Both the position numbers and the translations under genes were made by a program. This document shows positions 8,447 to 16,897 of a stretch of 64,000 nt of DNA, one piece after another. The number at the start of each line of letters is the position of its first letter. Within the stretch, counting starts at the first letter, position 1. The notes beneath the pieces were generated by a model. It had not been told where the DNA came from and did not search any database. It worked only from the letters and a program-made list of their open reading frames with translations. The stretch comes from Nonlabens sp. Ci31 (lineage in GTDB: Bacteria > Bacteroidota > Bacteroidia > Flavobacteriales > Flavobacteriaceae), in the NCBI RefSeq assembly GCF_012974865.1, contig NZ_CP043633.1, positions 3,407,501 through 3,471,500 on the forward strand. The letters are read 5' to 3'.

Positions 8447-9154
8447 ATGCAGAAACTCTTAAGGCTTTGTTATATTATTCCTTTGGCTTTTATCTTGAGC
8501 TGCGGTGGCGATAAAAAGAAAAAAAGCACACAAAAAGCAACGGCAATAGAACAAACCGAACCATCCCAAATCGCTGAGACTTCAAAAAATAGTACTGGAA
8601 TCATTTTATGCTTTGGAGATAGTATTACAGCTGGCTATGGATTAGAGGATAGCAATGATGCTTTTCCTGCAGTACTACAAGAAAAAATTGATTCTTTACA
8701 TTTAAATTATAAGGTCGTTAATTCAGGCTTAAGCGGAGAAACGACAGCGGGTGGTAAAAGCCGAATTGACTGGGTCTTGAATCAAGGTATCGATATTTTT
8801 ATCTTGGAGCTTGGGGCAAATGATGGCCTACGGGGAGTCCCTTTGTCTGAAACACGCGCTAACCTTCAGGCGATTATAACTATCGTAGAAGAAAAAAGTC
8901 CTAACACTAAGATTATTCTCGCTGGGATGCAACTGCCACCAAACATGGGACTAGACTACACCACCGAATTTAAAGAACTCTATGCTCAAATAGCAGCGGC
9001 TAATAATATCGCCTTTATTCCATTTATCTTAAAAGATGTTGGCGGAATTGTGGAACTCAATCAGAGTGATGGCATCCACCCAACTGTTGAGGGTCATAAA
9101 ATAATAGCTCGTACGGTTTGGGAAATACTAGGACCAATGCTAAAGAGAAGTTAG
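8447..9154 (+). CDS. TesA-like SGNH/GDSL esterase lipoprotein
   Basis: The 235-residue protein begins with a lipoprotein signal ending ILSC. It has the SGNH blocks in order: block I FGDSITAGYG with the catalytic Ser, block II (VNSGLSGETTAGG) with the oxyanion Gly, block III LGANDGLRG with Asn, and block V DGIHPTVEGH with Asp and His. The family hydrolyses acyl esters and lysophospholipids in the periplasm. It is divergent from the YbbA/YbbP pair, the usual partner genes. An earlier in-frame ATG (8396) would place 17 residues before the signal peptide, so 8447 is preferred. Confidence 0.88.
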   Translation: MQKLLRLCYIIPLAFILSCGGDKKKKSTQKATAIEQTEPSQIAETSKNSTGIILCFGDSITAGYGLEDSNDAFPAVLQEKIDSLHLNYKVVNSGLSGETTAGGKSRIDWVLNQGIDIFILELGANDGLRGVPLSETRANLQAIITIVEEKSPNTKIILAGMQLPPNMGLDYTTEFKELYAQIAAANNIAFIPFILKDVGGIVELNQSDGIHPTVEGHKIIARTVWEILGPMLKRS

Positions 9155-9193
9155 TAACTGACTTTAAATATACAACAGCTCTACGGCCAAATG

Positions 9194-9231
9194 TTTTGCT
9201 TAAAAAATATACTTTCTAAGCAAAATATTTT
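9194..9231 (+). terminator. Terminator after the esterase gene
   Basis: TTTTGCTTA pairs with TAAGCAAAA across about 14 nt and is followed by a T-rich tail, 40 bp past the esterase stop. Confidence 0.5.
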
Positions 9232-9470
9232 TAAAATTAGCCAGCATATACGGTAGTTAACTTATTAATTTACAAAGCCCCTATATGTATAAACAATAGC
9301 ATTGGAAAAGGAATACTGTTATTATTCTAACTTGATCAGCAGGGTGTTTTTAGGGTTTAACCTTCTTATTTTGGAAATAATAATAGGAGTTTTTAATTTA
9401 TTTGCACAAGGTTGGAAATAACTGTTCCTAACAATCTACTAAAGTATTCGAGGTTTCCATTTTTAGGTTT

Positions 9471-9478
9471 TATATTTA
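9471..9478 (+). promoter_or_regulatory. -7-like element of the sortilin-like gene
   Basis: TATATTTA, one base off TAnnTTTG, 21 bp before the ATG at 9500. Confidence 0.35.
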
Positions 9479-9499
9479 TACCTTGAACAAAAAAGCTTT

Positions 9500-12400
9500 A
9501 TGAAACGTATTCTTCTCCTTGCCTTGTGCTTTATTTCTGCACAAGCATTCTCCCAAAAACTAGATCTTGAATTGGTCAAAAACTTAGAACCTAGGAACAT
9601 AGGCCCCGGCGGTATGTCTGGCCGTGTGACTTCTATAGATGTAGTTCATGACAATCCAGAAATTATTTATGCTGGTACTGCCAGTGGTGGATTGTGGAAC
9701 TCGCAAAATGGCGGGATCACTTGGGAAGCTATTTTTGAAAAAGAAGCCACTGCATCTGTAGGCGCAGTAGCTGTGCAGCAGTCTAACCCTAGCGTGATCT
9801 GGGTAGGAACCGGAGAAGGAAATCCGCGTAATTCATTAAATGGTGGTGCCGGTATTTACAAATCTCTAGATGCTGGTAAAAACTGGAAATTGATGGGGCT
9901 AGAAAAAACACGTAATATACATCGTGTGATCATAGACCCTACTAATCCAGATATCGTATACGCAGCAGCCATAGGCTCTCCATGGGGTGTTCATCCAGAA
10001 CGCGGTGTTTTTAAAACTACTGATGGAGGTAAAACATGGAAGAAAATATTATATACCAACGATAAGTCTGGTGCGGCAGACCTTGTTATGGATCCTGAAA
10101 ATCCTAACAAACTAATTGCTGCGATGTGGGAACACAAACGCGACCCGTGGTTTTTTAAATCTGGTGGTGAAGGCTCAGGAATGTACATCACTCATGATGG
10201 TGGCGAGAATTGGAAAAAAGTAACCGATAAAGAAGGATTACCTGAAGGAGAATTAGGACGTATAGGAATTGCCATAGCACCCAGTAATCCTAAAGTCATC
10301 TATGCACTTATAGAAGCAAAGAAAAATGCTTTGTATAAATCTACTGATGGCGGGTTCAAATGGGACAAAATCAATGATAAAAGTGGCATAGGTAACAGAC
10401 CTTTTTATTATTCAGAGATTTATGTAGACTCTCAGAATGAAAATCGCATCTACTCGGTATTTACTTATATCAACGTTTCTGATGATGGCGGTAAGAATTT
10501 TACCCAACTCATGCCTGCTTATGGCGCAAATAACGGCGTACATCCAGATCATCATGCCTGGTACATACACCCTAAAAATGGGAAGTTCATGATCGATGGT
10601 AACGATGGCGGACTGAATATTACTCGCGATCGTGGAAAGACTTGGAGATTTATAGGCAACCTGCCTGTTGCTCAGTTCTACCATATTAATGTAGATATGG
10701 AAACACCCTATAACGTTTATGGCGGTATGCAAGATAACGGAAGCTGGCGCGGCCCTGCTTATGTATGGAGAGCGCAAGGAATAAGAAATAGTTACTGGCA
10801 GGAGATCAGCTTTGGCGATGGATTTGATGTCATCCCAGATCCAGATAACAACCGATTTGGTTATTCTATGAGTCAGCAAGGCTCGGTACAACGTTATGAC
10901 TGGCAAACTGGTAACAACTACAGTGTACGTCCAACGCATCCAGATGCTGATGTAGAACTGCGTTTCAATTGGAATGCCGCGATTCAAATGGATCCTTTTG
11001 ATACTTCAACTTTGTATTTTGGAAGTCAGTTTGTTCATAAATCAACCGACAAAGGATTGACCTGGAAAGTAATTTCTCCAGACTTGACCACTAACGATCC
11101 TGAAAAACAAAAACAATCAGAATCTGGCGGACTTACCATGGATGCTACAGGAGCTGAAAACCATACCACCATACTCGTTATTGAACCAAGTGCCGTAGAA
11201 AAAGAGGTGTTGTATGCAGCCTCTGACGATGGTTTGGTACATGTTACTAAAAACGGCGGTGGTGACTGGGATGCTATTTCTAAAGGATTAAAAGGATTAC
11301 CTAAGGGGAGCTGGATTACTCAAATAAAGGCCTCCAAAACTAAAAAAGGACACGCCCTACTCGTTGCTAACGATTACCGCAGGTTCAACTTTGAGCCTTA
11401 TGCCTACCGCACAACAAACTACGGTAAAAGCTGGACACGTATTGTAGACCAAGACGACGTGATCAGTTATGCGCTTAGTATCATTGAACATCCAGAAGAG
11501 AATAATTTGATGTTTTTAGGAACGGACGACGGCCTCTATGTAAGTATAGATGCCGGTGAAAACTGGACCAAATACACCAACGGATTCCCAACGGTTTCTG
11601 TAAAAGATTTGGTGATCCATCCACGTGAAGACGATTTGATTATTGGAACTTTCGGTAGAGCTGCTTGGGTGTTAGATGATTTGGAGCCTTTTACCGCTTT
11701 CGCGAAAGCGAAACAAAGAAAAGCCATCGAGTTATACGAGCCACCTACTGCCTATTTTGCACGTTACCAGCAGCCTACAGGAAGTAGATTTGGAGCTGAT
11801 GCTATGTTTCATGGAGAAAACCGCAGCAGCCCAAATGGACCATTTAAATACTTCTTTGACAAAGACTTAAAAGCCAAAACAGACACCATTAAATCTGATT
11901 CTCTTTTCTTAAAAATCTATAAAGGAGAGCAGTTGATCAGAACGTTAAATAGCAAAGTGCCAAAGGAAAAAGGGGTCAACACTTGGACGTGGAGGCTGGA
12001 CGAAAAAGGAATTGATTATCCATCCAGAACACTAAGAGATTCTAAAAGAGAACCAGGCGGTAAAGATGTGCTCCCTGGAACTTATAGAGCGGTATTGCAT
12101 TATGGAGAAATGACTAGTGAGCAAATGATCGAGGTAAAAGAAGATCCACGTATCGATGAATTCACAATTGCAGACCTTAAAGAAAAGCAAGCGGCACAAG
12201 ATCAATTGCAATCTTTGATGGGCGATGTGGAAATAGTAACTTCTCAACTGGCTAAAAACAGGGAAACAGCCGATAGCTTTAAAAAGTTACTCAGCAGCCA
12301 GGATAAAAAAGCTTTTAAAGAACAAATAAAAGCCACTGATTCTATAGTAAAACAAATTGAAAAATTACAGAACAAATACTTCGGCACGCCAGATGAACGT

Positions 12401-12631
12401 CAGGGAATTACTCGCAATCCTGAAGTAACGGTAATGAATCGTATTTATGGAGCTTCTAGCTATATAGGAAGCCGTCAGGGAGCACAAACCACCACAGAAA
12501 CCCAATTGTATAACCAAGCAGCAACACTTGCTGTAGAGGTGAATACAGAGGCTAAAAACTTCTTAGAAAAAGAATGGAACGCCTTTGTAGCTGAGATGAA
12601 GCTGGTGACAGTGGATATGTTTAAGGAGTAG
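9500..12631 (+). CDS. VPS10/sortilin-like beta-propeller protein, exported
   Basis: The 1043-residue protein has a signal peptide (KRILLLALCFISAQAFS, then Q). Residues 30 to about 740 are built of BNR/Asp-box-type blades with repeated xDGGxxW motifs: TDGGKTWKK, HDGGENWKK, TDGGFKWDK, RDRGKTWRF, TDKGLTWKV and DAGENWTKY. This matches the ten-bladed sortilin-like proteins annotated in Bacteroidota as glycosyl hydrolases, although no hydrolase activity is evident from sequence. The C-terminal 200 residues are charged and helical (from EDPRIDEFTIADLKEKQAAQ). No T9SS C-terminal sorting domain is visible. It has its own promoter and no operon partner. One perfect AFAKA palindrome sits at the edge of the propeller. 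Confidence 0.82.
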   Translation: MKRILLLALCFISAQAFSQKLDLELVKNLEPRNIGPGGMSGRVTSIDVVHDNPEIIYAGTASGGLWNSQNGGITWEAIFEKEATASVGAVAVQQSNPSVIWVGTGEGNPRNSLNGGAGIYKSLDAGKNWKLMGLEKTRNIHRVIIDPTNPDIVYAAAIGSPWGVHPERGVFKTTDGGKTWKKILYTNDKSGAADLVMDPENPNKLIAAMWEHKRDPWFFKSGGEGSGMYITHDGGENWKKVTDKEGLPEGELGRIGIAIAPSNPKVIYALIEAKKNALYKSTDGGFKWDKINDKSGIGNRPFYYSEIYVDSQNENRIYSVFTYINVSDDGGKNFTQLMPAYGANNGVHPDHHAWYIHPKNGKFMIDGNDGGLNITRDRGKTWRFIGNLPVAQFYHINVDMETPYNVYGGMQDNGSWRGPAYVWRAQGIRNSYWQEISFGDGFDVIPDPDNNRFGYSMSQQGSVQRYDWQTGNNYSVRPTHPDADVELRFNWNAAIQMDPFDTSTLYFGSQFVHKSTDKGLTWKVISPDLTTNDPEKQKQSESGGLTMDATGAENHTTILVIEPSAVEKEVLYAASDDGLVHVTKNGGGDWDAISKGLKGLPKGSWITQIKASKTKKGHALLVANDYRRFNFEPYAYRTTNYGKSWTRIVDQDDVISYALSIIEHPEENNLMFLGTDDGLYVSIDAGENWTKYTNGFPTVSVKDLVIHPREDDLIIGTFGRAAWVLDDLEPFTAFAKAKQRKAIELYEPPTAYFARYQQPTGSRFGADAMFHGENRSSPNGPFKYFFDKDLKAKTDTIKSDSLFLKIYKGEQLIRTLNSKVPKEKGVNTWTWRLDEKGIDYPSRTLRDSKREPGGKDVLPGTYRAVLHYGEMTSEQMIEVKEDPRIDEFTIADLKEKQAAQDQLQSLMGDVEIVTSQLAKNRETADSFKKLLSSQDKKAFKEQIKATDSIVKQIEKLQNKYFGTPDERQGITRNPEVTVMNRIYGASSYIGSRQGAQTTTETQLYNQAATLAVEVNTEAKNFLEKEWNAFVAEMKLVTVDMFKE
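11695..11710. repeat. Dispersed palindrome copy, exact
   Basis: Exact CGCTTTCGCGAAAGCG inside the sortilin-like gene, read as TAFAKAK at the junction between the last blade and the C-terminal region. Confidence 0.9.
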
Positions 12632-12648
12632 TTTTTGGGTCTTTGTAA

Positions 12649-12748
12649 CGATAGATATCGGGATTGAGCCTTGAGCTGTGATTTTTGAGCCTTGAGCCTT
12701 GAGCCTTGAGATTTTTTCCAAATGGCAGAATTAATTCTGCCATTTGGA
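12649..12748. repeat. Composite TGAG-heptad/hairpin element
   Basis: From left to right it holds a degenerate CGATAGATATCGGG palindrome, several TTGAGCC heptads, and a perfect 32-bp palindrome at 12717-12748 with core GGCAGAATTAATTCTGCC. The same parts recur at 13056-13119 and, reversed, at 16797-16877. It sits just past the sortilin-like gene and may end its transcript, although no T run follows the large palindrome. Confidence 0.7.
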
Positions 12749-12774
12749 ATACTTCCTATTGCTACAAATAAGTA

Positions 12775-13045
12775 ATAAAAAAGTTAACTTTAATAGTTTT
12801 AATCATTTTTAGTAGCTGTTCTAGTTATCAGAAAGCAACAAGCTTTGAGCTTAAAAAAAAGCTATGTTTATTTTTTAACCTTTATTGATGAAGAAATTGC
12901 GACTATTTATTTAAACGACAGCCTTTACTGCGACCGTGAAGTTTTCAAATTAGATCAATCATTGGGAATACTTACAAATACAGCTATCAAAACTAATGCA
13001 GAAAAAATTAAATTGAGAATGACCTTTGAAGGTTTTCCCTATTAA
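12775..13045 (+). pseudogene. Decayed small lipoprotein gene
   Basis: A lipoprotein signal in one frame (KKLTLIVLIIFSSCSSYQKA, 12778-12837) starts at an ATA where ATG is expected. That frame reads FELKKK and then hits a stop. The adjacent frame continues as a plausible protein (TFIDEEIATIYLNDSLYCDR, then LGILTNTAIKTNAEKI) to the stop at 13045. The frame change falls on an A8 run near 12850. Both the lost start and the homopolymer shift point to an inactivated lipoprotein gene. The family is not recognised. Confidence 0.65.
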
Positions 13046-13055
13046 GAACTTGATT

Positions 13056-13119
13056 TAGATTCGTGAGCCTTGAGCTATGAGTTTTTTTTTCCAAAGGGCA
13101 GAATTAATTCTGCCCTTTT
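13056..13119 (+). repeat. Second composite TGAG/hairpin element, terminator-like
   Basis: GTGAGCCTTGAGCTATGAG is followed by a T run and a perfect palindrome at 13093-13118 with the same GGCAGAATTAATTCTGCC core, then TTTTT. The hairpin with its 3' T run has the form of a plus-strand terminator for the decayed gene before it. Confidence 0.7.
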
Positions 13120-13148
13120 TAATGTTTGATCAGAATTAATACAACCAT

Positions 13149-13310
13149 ATGGAAGCACTAATAGGACTCCTAGCATTGCTTATCAAAATAGCACTGCTGA
13201 GTTGCGTATATGCCAGCGTGTTTTTAATTTTATTTATAATTCTCGGTAAACTATCTCCTATGAGCTTGTTTTCAAGAATACTTAAAAAAGAAAAGGCTTT
13301 GGTTAGCTAG
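13149..13310 (+). CDS. Small hydrophobic membrane protein (53 aa)
   Basis: An ATG-initiated frame of 53 codons encodes MEALIGLLALLIKIALLSCV, a second hydrophobic stretch (ASVFLILFIILG) and a basic tail (SRILKKEKALVS). The composition is that of a one- or two-helix membrane protein with a cytoplasmic basic end. It lies between a hairpin element and the convergent permease-thioredoxin gene, with a 17-bp gap to the latter's stop. No family is recognised. It could be a chance frame, but the membrane helix followed by positive charges argues for a real small protein. Confidence 0.45.
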   Translation: MEALIGLLALLIKIALLSCVYASVFLILFIILGKLSPMSLFSRILKKEKALVS

Positions 13311-13327
13311 TGGTTTTAATTAAAAGT

Positions 13328-15547
13328 CTAAGGCCGCGTGTTCAAACCTAACTTAGCATCTAATAAGTCATCAAAAGCATTATTCACAGGCGGTGTAAAT
13401 GCAGCGTCATCAATTGTTCCATCAGGAGCTATAAGAATATATCTAGGAATACTGTCTATATTGTAAAGTGCTCCATAAGCATCCACATTTAAAGGTCTTA
13501 GTTGCACTATTTCGGTATTCATTTCGGTAAGATCTTCTAACCAATTGCTTTCTTTCTCGTCCATATTCATGCTTACAAAAACTATGTTTTCTTTTCTGTA
13601 CTTGATCATCTTCTTTACATAATACGGTTCTTGCGCCTTGCATGGACCACACCAACTCGCCCAGGAATCAATAAGAACGTATTTTCCTTTAAAGTCGGCT
13701 AGTGTGTATTGTTTGCCATCTTTGTCCATCGATAAAAAATCTACTGCCTCTACTCCTCTACTTAGTTTATTCAAGGACTTGCGCTGGTAATCGAGAATAT
13801 CACGATAAGAATCATTAGTTACTACCGCAGCAAATGCATTAAAAATAGAATCTCTTTGAGCTATTTTAACTTGATCATTTAATTGAGATCTGATCTCGGT
13901 AAATAACATCTTATTCTTAAAAGTACCTTCCTCTAAATCTGCTATTAATTCTAAATTTGTTTTACCTTGATCTATAGCCTCTTTATTAGAGTCTGCTAGA
14001 TGATTTTTTATAAAGTCGAAATACAATCTGTCACTTAACAAGGCGTCATCTGTATAACTAACACTACTAAGTAGTACATTCATATCAGGTGTTAGCACCA
14101 CTGGTACTTCTGGATTGTAAATGGCCTTTTTCTTTAAATAGTTGTTCCATTTATTGATATGCTTTACAGCAATTAATTTTTTAGAACGATTTAAAAAATC
14201 TTCTCTAGCTTTTATGTGGTCTACAGATATACTGTTTTTTAACTCGCTTAAATCTTCCTCATATTCACTATAAATCTCTTTCATATAATACGCCACTTTT
14301 TCAAGAGATGAATTATTTTCTATTTGATAACCCACATAACTAAAACCAGTAGTGCCATAAAATATTTGCTGTTTGTTTTCTGAAATTCTTGTCCCTAAAA
14401 CGGAGACGCTAGCATCCTTTCCGTACAAGGTTTCTTTTAATTGTATGCTGTCGTTAGCGCCCATAAATATATCTATTGCATTATATTTATCAAACTGTAT
14501 ATTATAAAACTGAGGTGCCAGTTCTTCTTTAAATTCATGCCTGAACTTATTATTCTTTACTGCAATGACCGCCATCGTATCTTGAGTCATAATATCTCTG
14601 ACATAAATGTTCTTAAAATTTTTGTCTGAGCTTATAGTTCCTTTAACAACCGTTTTGTCAAATGCCTCTAAAGTTTTAGGCATGATTAAATAATAAGCTA
14701 GTCCCGAGCAAACGGCTAGAATAAGTAGTGAAGTAATTGCTCTAGGTACCGCTTTCGCGAAAGCGGAATAAAAACCTTTAAATCGATACCAATGATAACC
14801 TACAAAAAGAAAAAAGACGGTATAAACCATACTCAGCCACTCCGCAGGAAGAAAAAAGGACCCTAATAATCCACCTGTAGGATTCATGCCCGAGACAAAT
14901 AGAAAATTATGTGGATACCATCTCAAATCTATTTGAAAAGAAGACAGAAATAGTTGCGCTAGTAACATGGCAAAACCAATCACTAAAGACCAAATAAACC
15001 CAGAAATAATAACAGAAAGCGCATACTGAAAAGCTAAAATAGCCAACGAGGCAACAAAGACTTTAATACTTGCATAACCTATTTCTGAAAGCGGCAAACT
15101 CATATCATAAGATTCATGAACATCTGAAAATGTATGGTACAACCATGCAAAAAACAGACTAGCAACCGTATATAGCAATACTGTTAAGAACACATTAAAA
15201 CAAAGAATCAAAAACTTAGAGAAATAAATAGACAACTTTGAAATGGGTTGCATTTCCATAAGTTGCCAACCTTTATTTTTATGATCTATTTGTGCTATTT
15301 TACTAGCGGTAATAATAATTAAAAGCGGCAAAAAGAATCCTGTTAATCCAGCAAGTGGATTTTTGTAAAAATGAAAATAGAAGTTGGTATCCACTATTCG
15401 ATCATTGTACATATCACCTTGTATAATTTGAATAGTAAAATATAGCAATGGCATGATTAGGGCTAGAATAAAGCCTAGAGTAAAGATTCCAGACCTTTTT
15501 ATTTTAATACGTTCGGTTTGAAGAGCTGTTTTAAAATTATGTAGCAT
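13328..15547 (-). CDS. ABC-2 type permease fused to a DUF4369-like region and thioredoxin domain
   Basis: The 739-residue protein has three parts. Residues 1 to about 290 hold seven predicted membrane helices typical of an ABC-2 permease; the last is about 268-288 (ITSLLILAVCSGLAYYLIM). Residues about 295-400 resemble DUF4369 (VKGTISSDKNFKNIYV, then APQFYNIQFDKYN and DSIQLKE), and a charged helical stretch follows to about 590. Residues about 597-739 are a TlpA-like thioredoxin with WASWCGPCKAQEP near 632 and the cis-Pro in IDSIPRYIL. An odd helix count with the N-terminus inside places the thioredoxin outside the cytoplasm, where TlpA proteins act. In other Bacteroidota, DUF4369 plus thioredoxin usually forms a separate lipoprotein. 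The gene is 5 bp after its ATPase partner. A perfect AFAKA palindrome lies just before the last helix. Confidence 0.85.
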   Translation of the reverse strand: MLHNFKTALQTERIKIKRSGIFTLGFILALIMPLLYFTIQIIQGDMYNDRIVDTNFYFHFYKNPLAGLTGFFLPLLIIITASKIAQIDHKNKGWQLMEMQPISKLSIYFSKFLILCFNVFLTVLLYTVASLFFAWLYHTFSDVHESYDMSLPLSEIGYASIKVFVASLAILAFQYALSVIISGFIWSLVIGFAMLLAQLFLSSFQIDLRWYPHNFLFVSGMNPTGGLLGSFFLPAEWLSMVYTVFFLFVGYHWYRFKGFYSAFAKAVPRAITSLLILAVCSGLAYYLIMPKTLEAFDKTVVKGTISSDKNFKNIYVRDIMTQDTMAVIAVKNNKFRHEFKEELAPQFYNIQFDKYNAIDIFMGANDSIQLKETLYGKDASVSVLGTRISENKQQIFYGTTGFSYVGYQIENNSSLEKVAYYMKEIYSEYEEDLSELKNSISVDHIKAREDFLNRSKKLIAVKHINKWNNYLKKKAIYNPEVPVVLTPDMNVLLSSVSYTDDALLSDRLYFDFIKNHLADSNKEAIDQGKTNLELIADLEEGTFKNKMLFTEIRSQLNDQVKIAQRDSIFNAFAAVVTNDSYRDILDYQRKSLNKLSRGVEAVDFLSMDKDGKQYTLADFKGKYVLIDSWASWCGPCKAQEPYYVKKMIKYRKENIVFVSMNMDEKESNWLEDLTEMNTEIVQLRPLNVDAYGALYNIDSIPRYILIAPDGTIDDAAFTPPVNNAFDDLLDAKLGLNTRP
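14750..14765. repeat. Dispersed palindrome copy, exact
   Basis: Exact CGCTTTCGCGAAAGCG in the permease-thioredoxin gene, read as SAFAKAV in the loop before the last membrane helix. Confidence 0.9.
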
Positions 15548-15552
15548 AATAA

Positions 15553-16458
15553 TTATTTTGTAAGTGAAAGAAACCAGTTTTCTAAACCATCCTCTGCCTT
15601 GATTTGATATAATGGAACTCCTTTTTCAATCGCATATTGAGCTAGTTGTGGAGTTTCTTCTTTACTGTTTAAGGTAACTTGAAATTGGTTTTCATTGATC
15701 ACCTTTGAATGTTTATATTTTTCTTGAATGAGAAGTAATTGCTGCGCAGCATTTACTGTATGAATGGTGATTTGATGTTTACTCGATCGTTGAGCAAGTT
15801 GGCCCATCGTACCTTCAAATTTTAATTCTCCGTGATGGATAATACCTACATGAGTGCACATTTTCTCTATCTCACTTAATAAATGGCTGGAAATAAAAAT
15901 TGTAAGGCCTAATTCCTTGTTTAATTTGACTAATAATTCTCTCACCTCAGTAATACCCGAAGGGTCAAGACCATTTACAGGTTCATCTAGAAGCAATAAT
16001 TCTGGATCGCCCAGCAATGTCATTGCAATGGCGAGACGTTGTTTCATTCCTAGAGAATATTTTTTAGCCTTTAAATCGCCTTTACCTTCAAGACCTACTA
16101 ATTTTAATACTTCTGGAATACGTTTTTGATCAATGCTTTTTAATGTCGTGATGCACTTTAAATTCTCATAGCCCGTAAGATGTAAATACAAAGCTGGTGA
16201 TTCTACCAGTGCCCCTATTTTTGTAAAAATCTGTGGTGTTTGCTCTTTTAATGATTTGCCAAACATTTTTATATCGCCATCGTGATCTTGTAATATATCA
16301 GTAAGCAATTGCATGGTCGTAGATTTACCAGCACCATTAGGTCCTAAAAAACCATAAATAGAACCTTGAGGCACATTCAAATTGATGTTTTTAAGAATAG
16401 GCTGATTCTTAGAGTAAGAAAAAGATAGGTTTTTGAGTTCTATGATTGGTTCTATCAT
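15553..16458 (-). CDS. ABC transporter ATP-binding protein (BcrA/GldA type)
   Basis: The 301-residue ATPase has Walker A GPNGAGKST near residue 38, a signature variant YSLGMKQRLAIAMTLL near 138, Walker B LLLLDEPVNGLDP and switch IFISSHLLSEIEK. The SLGMKQR signature is usual in the BcrA-like group, which exports or protects against peptides. About 75 residues after the nucleotide domain may regulate it. It is the first gene of a two-gene operon with the permease-thioredoxin fusion, 5 bp apart. The fusion partner suggests a substrate or pathway involving thiols, which is inference. Confidence 0.9.
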   Translation of the reverse strand: MIEPIIELKNLSFSYSKNQPILKNINLNVPQGSIYGFLGPNGAGKSTTMQLLTDILQDHDGDIKMFGKSLKEQTPQIFTKIGALVESPALYLHLTGYENLKCITTLKSIDQKRIPEVLKLVGLEGKGDLKAKKYSLGMKQRLAIAMTLLGDPELLLLDEPVNGLDPSGITEVRELLVKLNKELGLTIFISSHLLSEIEKMCTHVGIIHHGELKFEGTMGQLAQRSSKHQITIHTVNAAQQLLLIQEKYKHSKVINENQFQVTLNSKEETPQLAQYAIEKGVPLYQIKAEDGLENWFLSLTK

Positions 16459-16897
16459 TCCGTATTTATAAAAAAGTTACTGTTTAATTTTGCTGTAATA
16501 ATCTATTACCAGTTTGGTTTTTAAATATCGTATAAATAAATTGATTTGTACTTCGACGCGGCTCAGTAAAAGTTTTTATTAGTTTGTTGAGGCAGAAAAT
16601 CATTTTATAGCACTTGTGCTGAGGTTGATTGAAGTATGGTTACGAGATTGTTTTTTAACGATTAAAAACTAAAAAAGCAAGGATTTATATGCGTCATTAA
16701 GAAGCTAAATTAGTATGATGTCTAAATTTAACAAAAAAGAGCCTTTCAACACACAACTTTGAGGTATTTGATAGTTGCCATAAGACATCGCAAAACAGGC
16801 GGAAGTAATTCCGCATCTTTTGGACCTGATACTCAAAAACTCATCAACTCACAGCTCAATCCCGATAGCTATCGGGACACTGCTCAAAAACTCAGCA
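16459..16897. other. Gene-free interval with repeat fragments
   Basis: This 439-bp interval between minus-strand genes has no coding-like frame. It contains a fragment CTTCGACGCGGCTCAG near 16552 of a type common in flavobacterial intergenic regions, and the reversed composite hairpin element at 16797-16877. Confidence 0.5.
16797..16877 (-). repeat. Composite TGAG/hairpin element, reversed
   Basis: Read on the minus strand it has the same order as the copy at 12649: the palindrome CCCGATAGCTATCGGG (16861-16876), TTGAG/GTGAG repeats, then a hairpin GCGGAATTACTTCCGC (16799-16814). It lies just past the stop of the minus-strand nuclease-like gene, in the orientation in which the plus-strand copies follow plus-strand genes. 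Confidence 0.65.

Larger units (their letters stand above)
9155..9499. other. Gene-free spacer
   Basis: This 345-bp interval holds a terminator-like hairpin near its left end and a -7-like element near its right end. I found no coding-like frame. Confidence 0.5.

Noticed and set aside
10412..10987. 191-residue minus-strand ORF
   Set aside because: Antisense to the sortilin-like gene; composition follows from the opposite frame.
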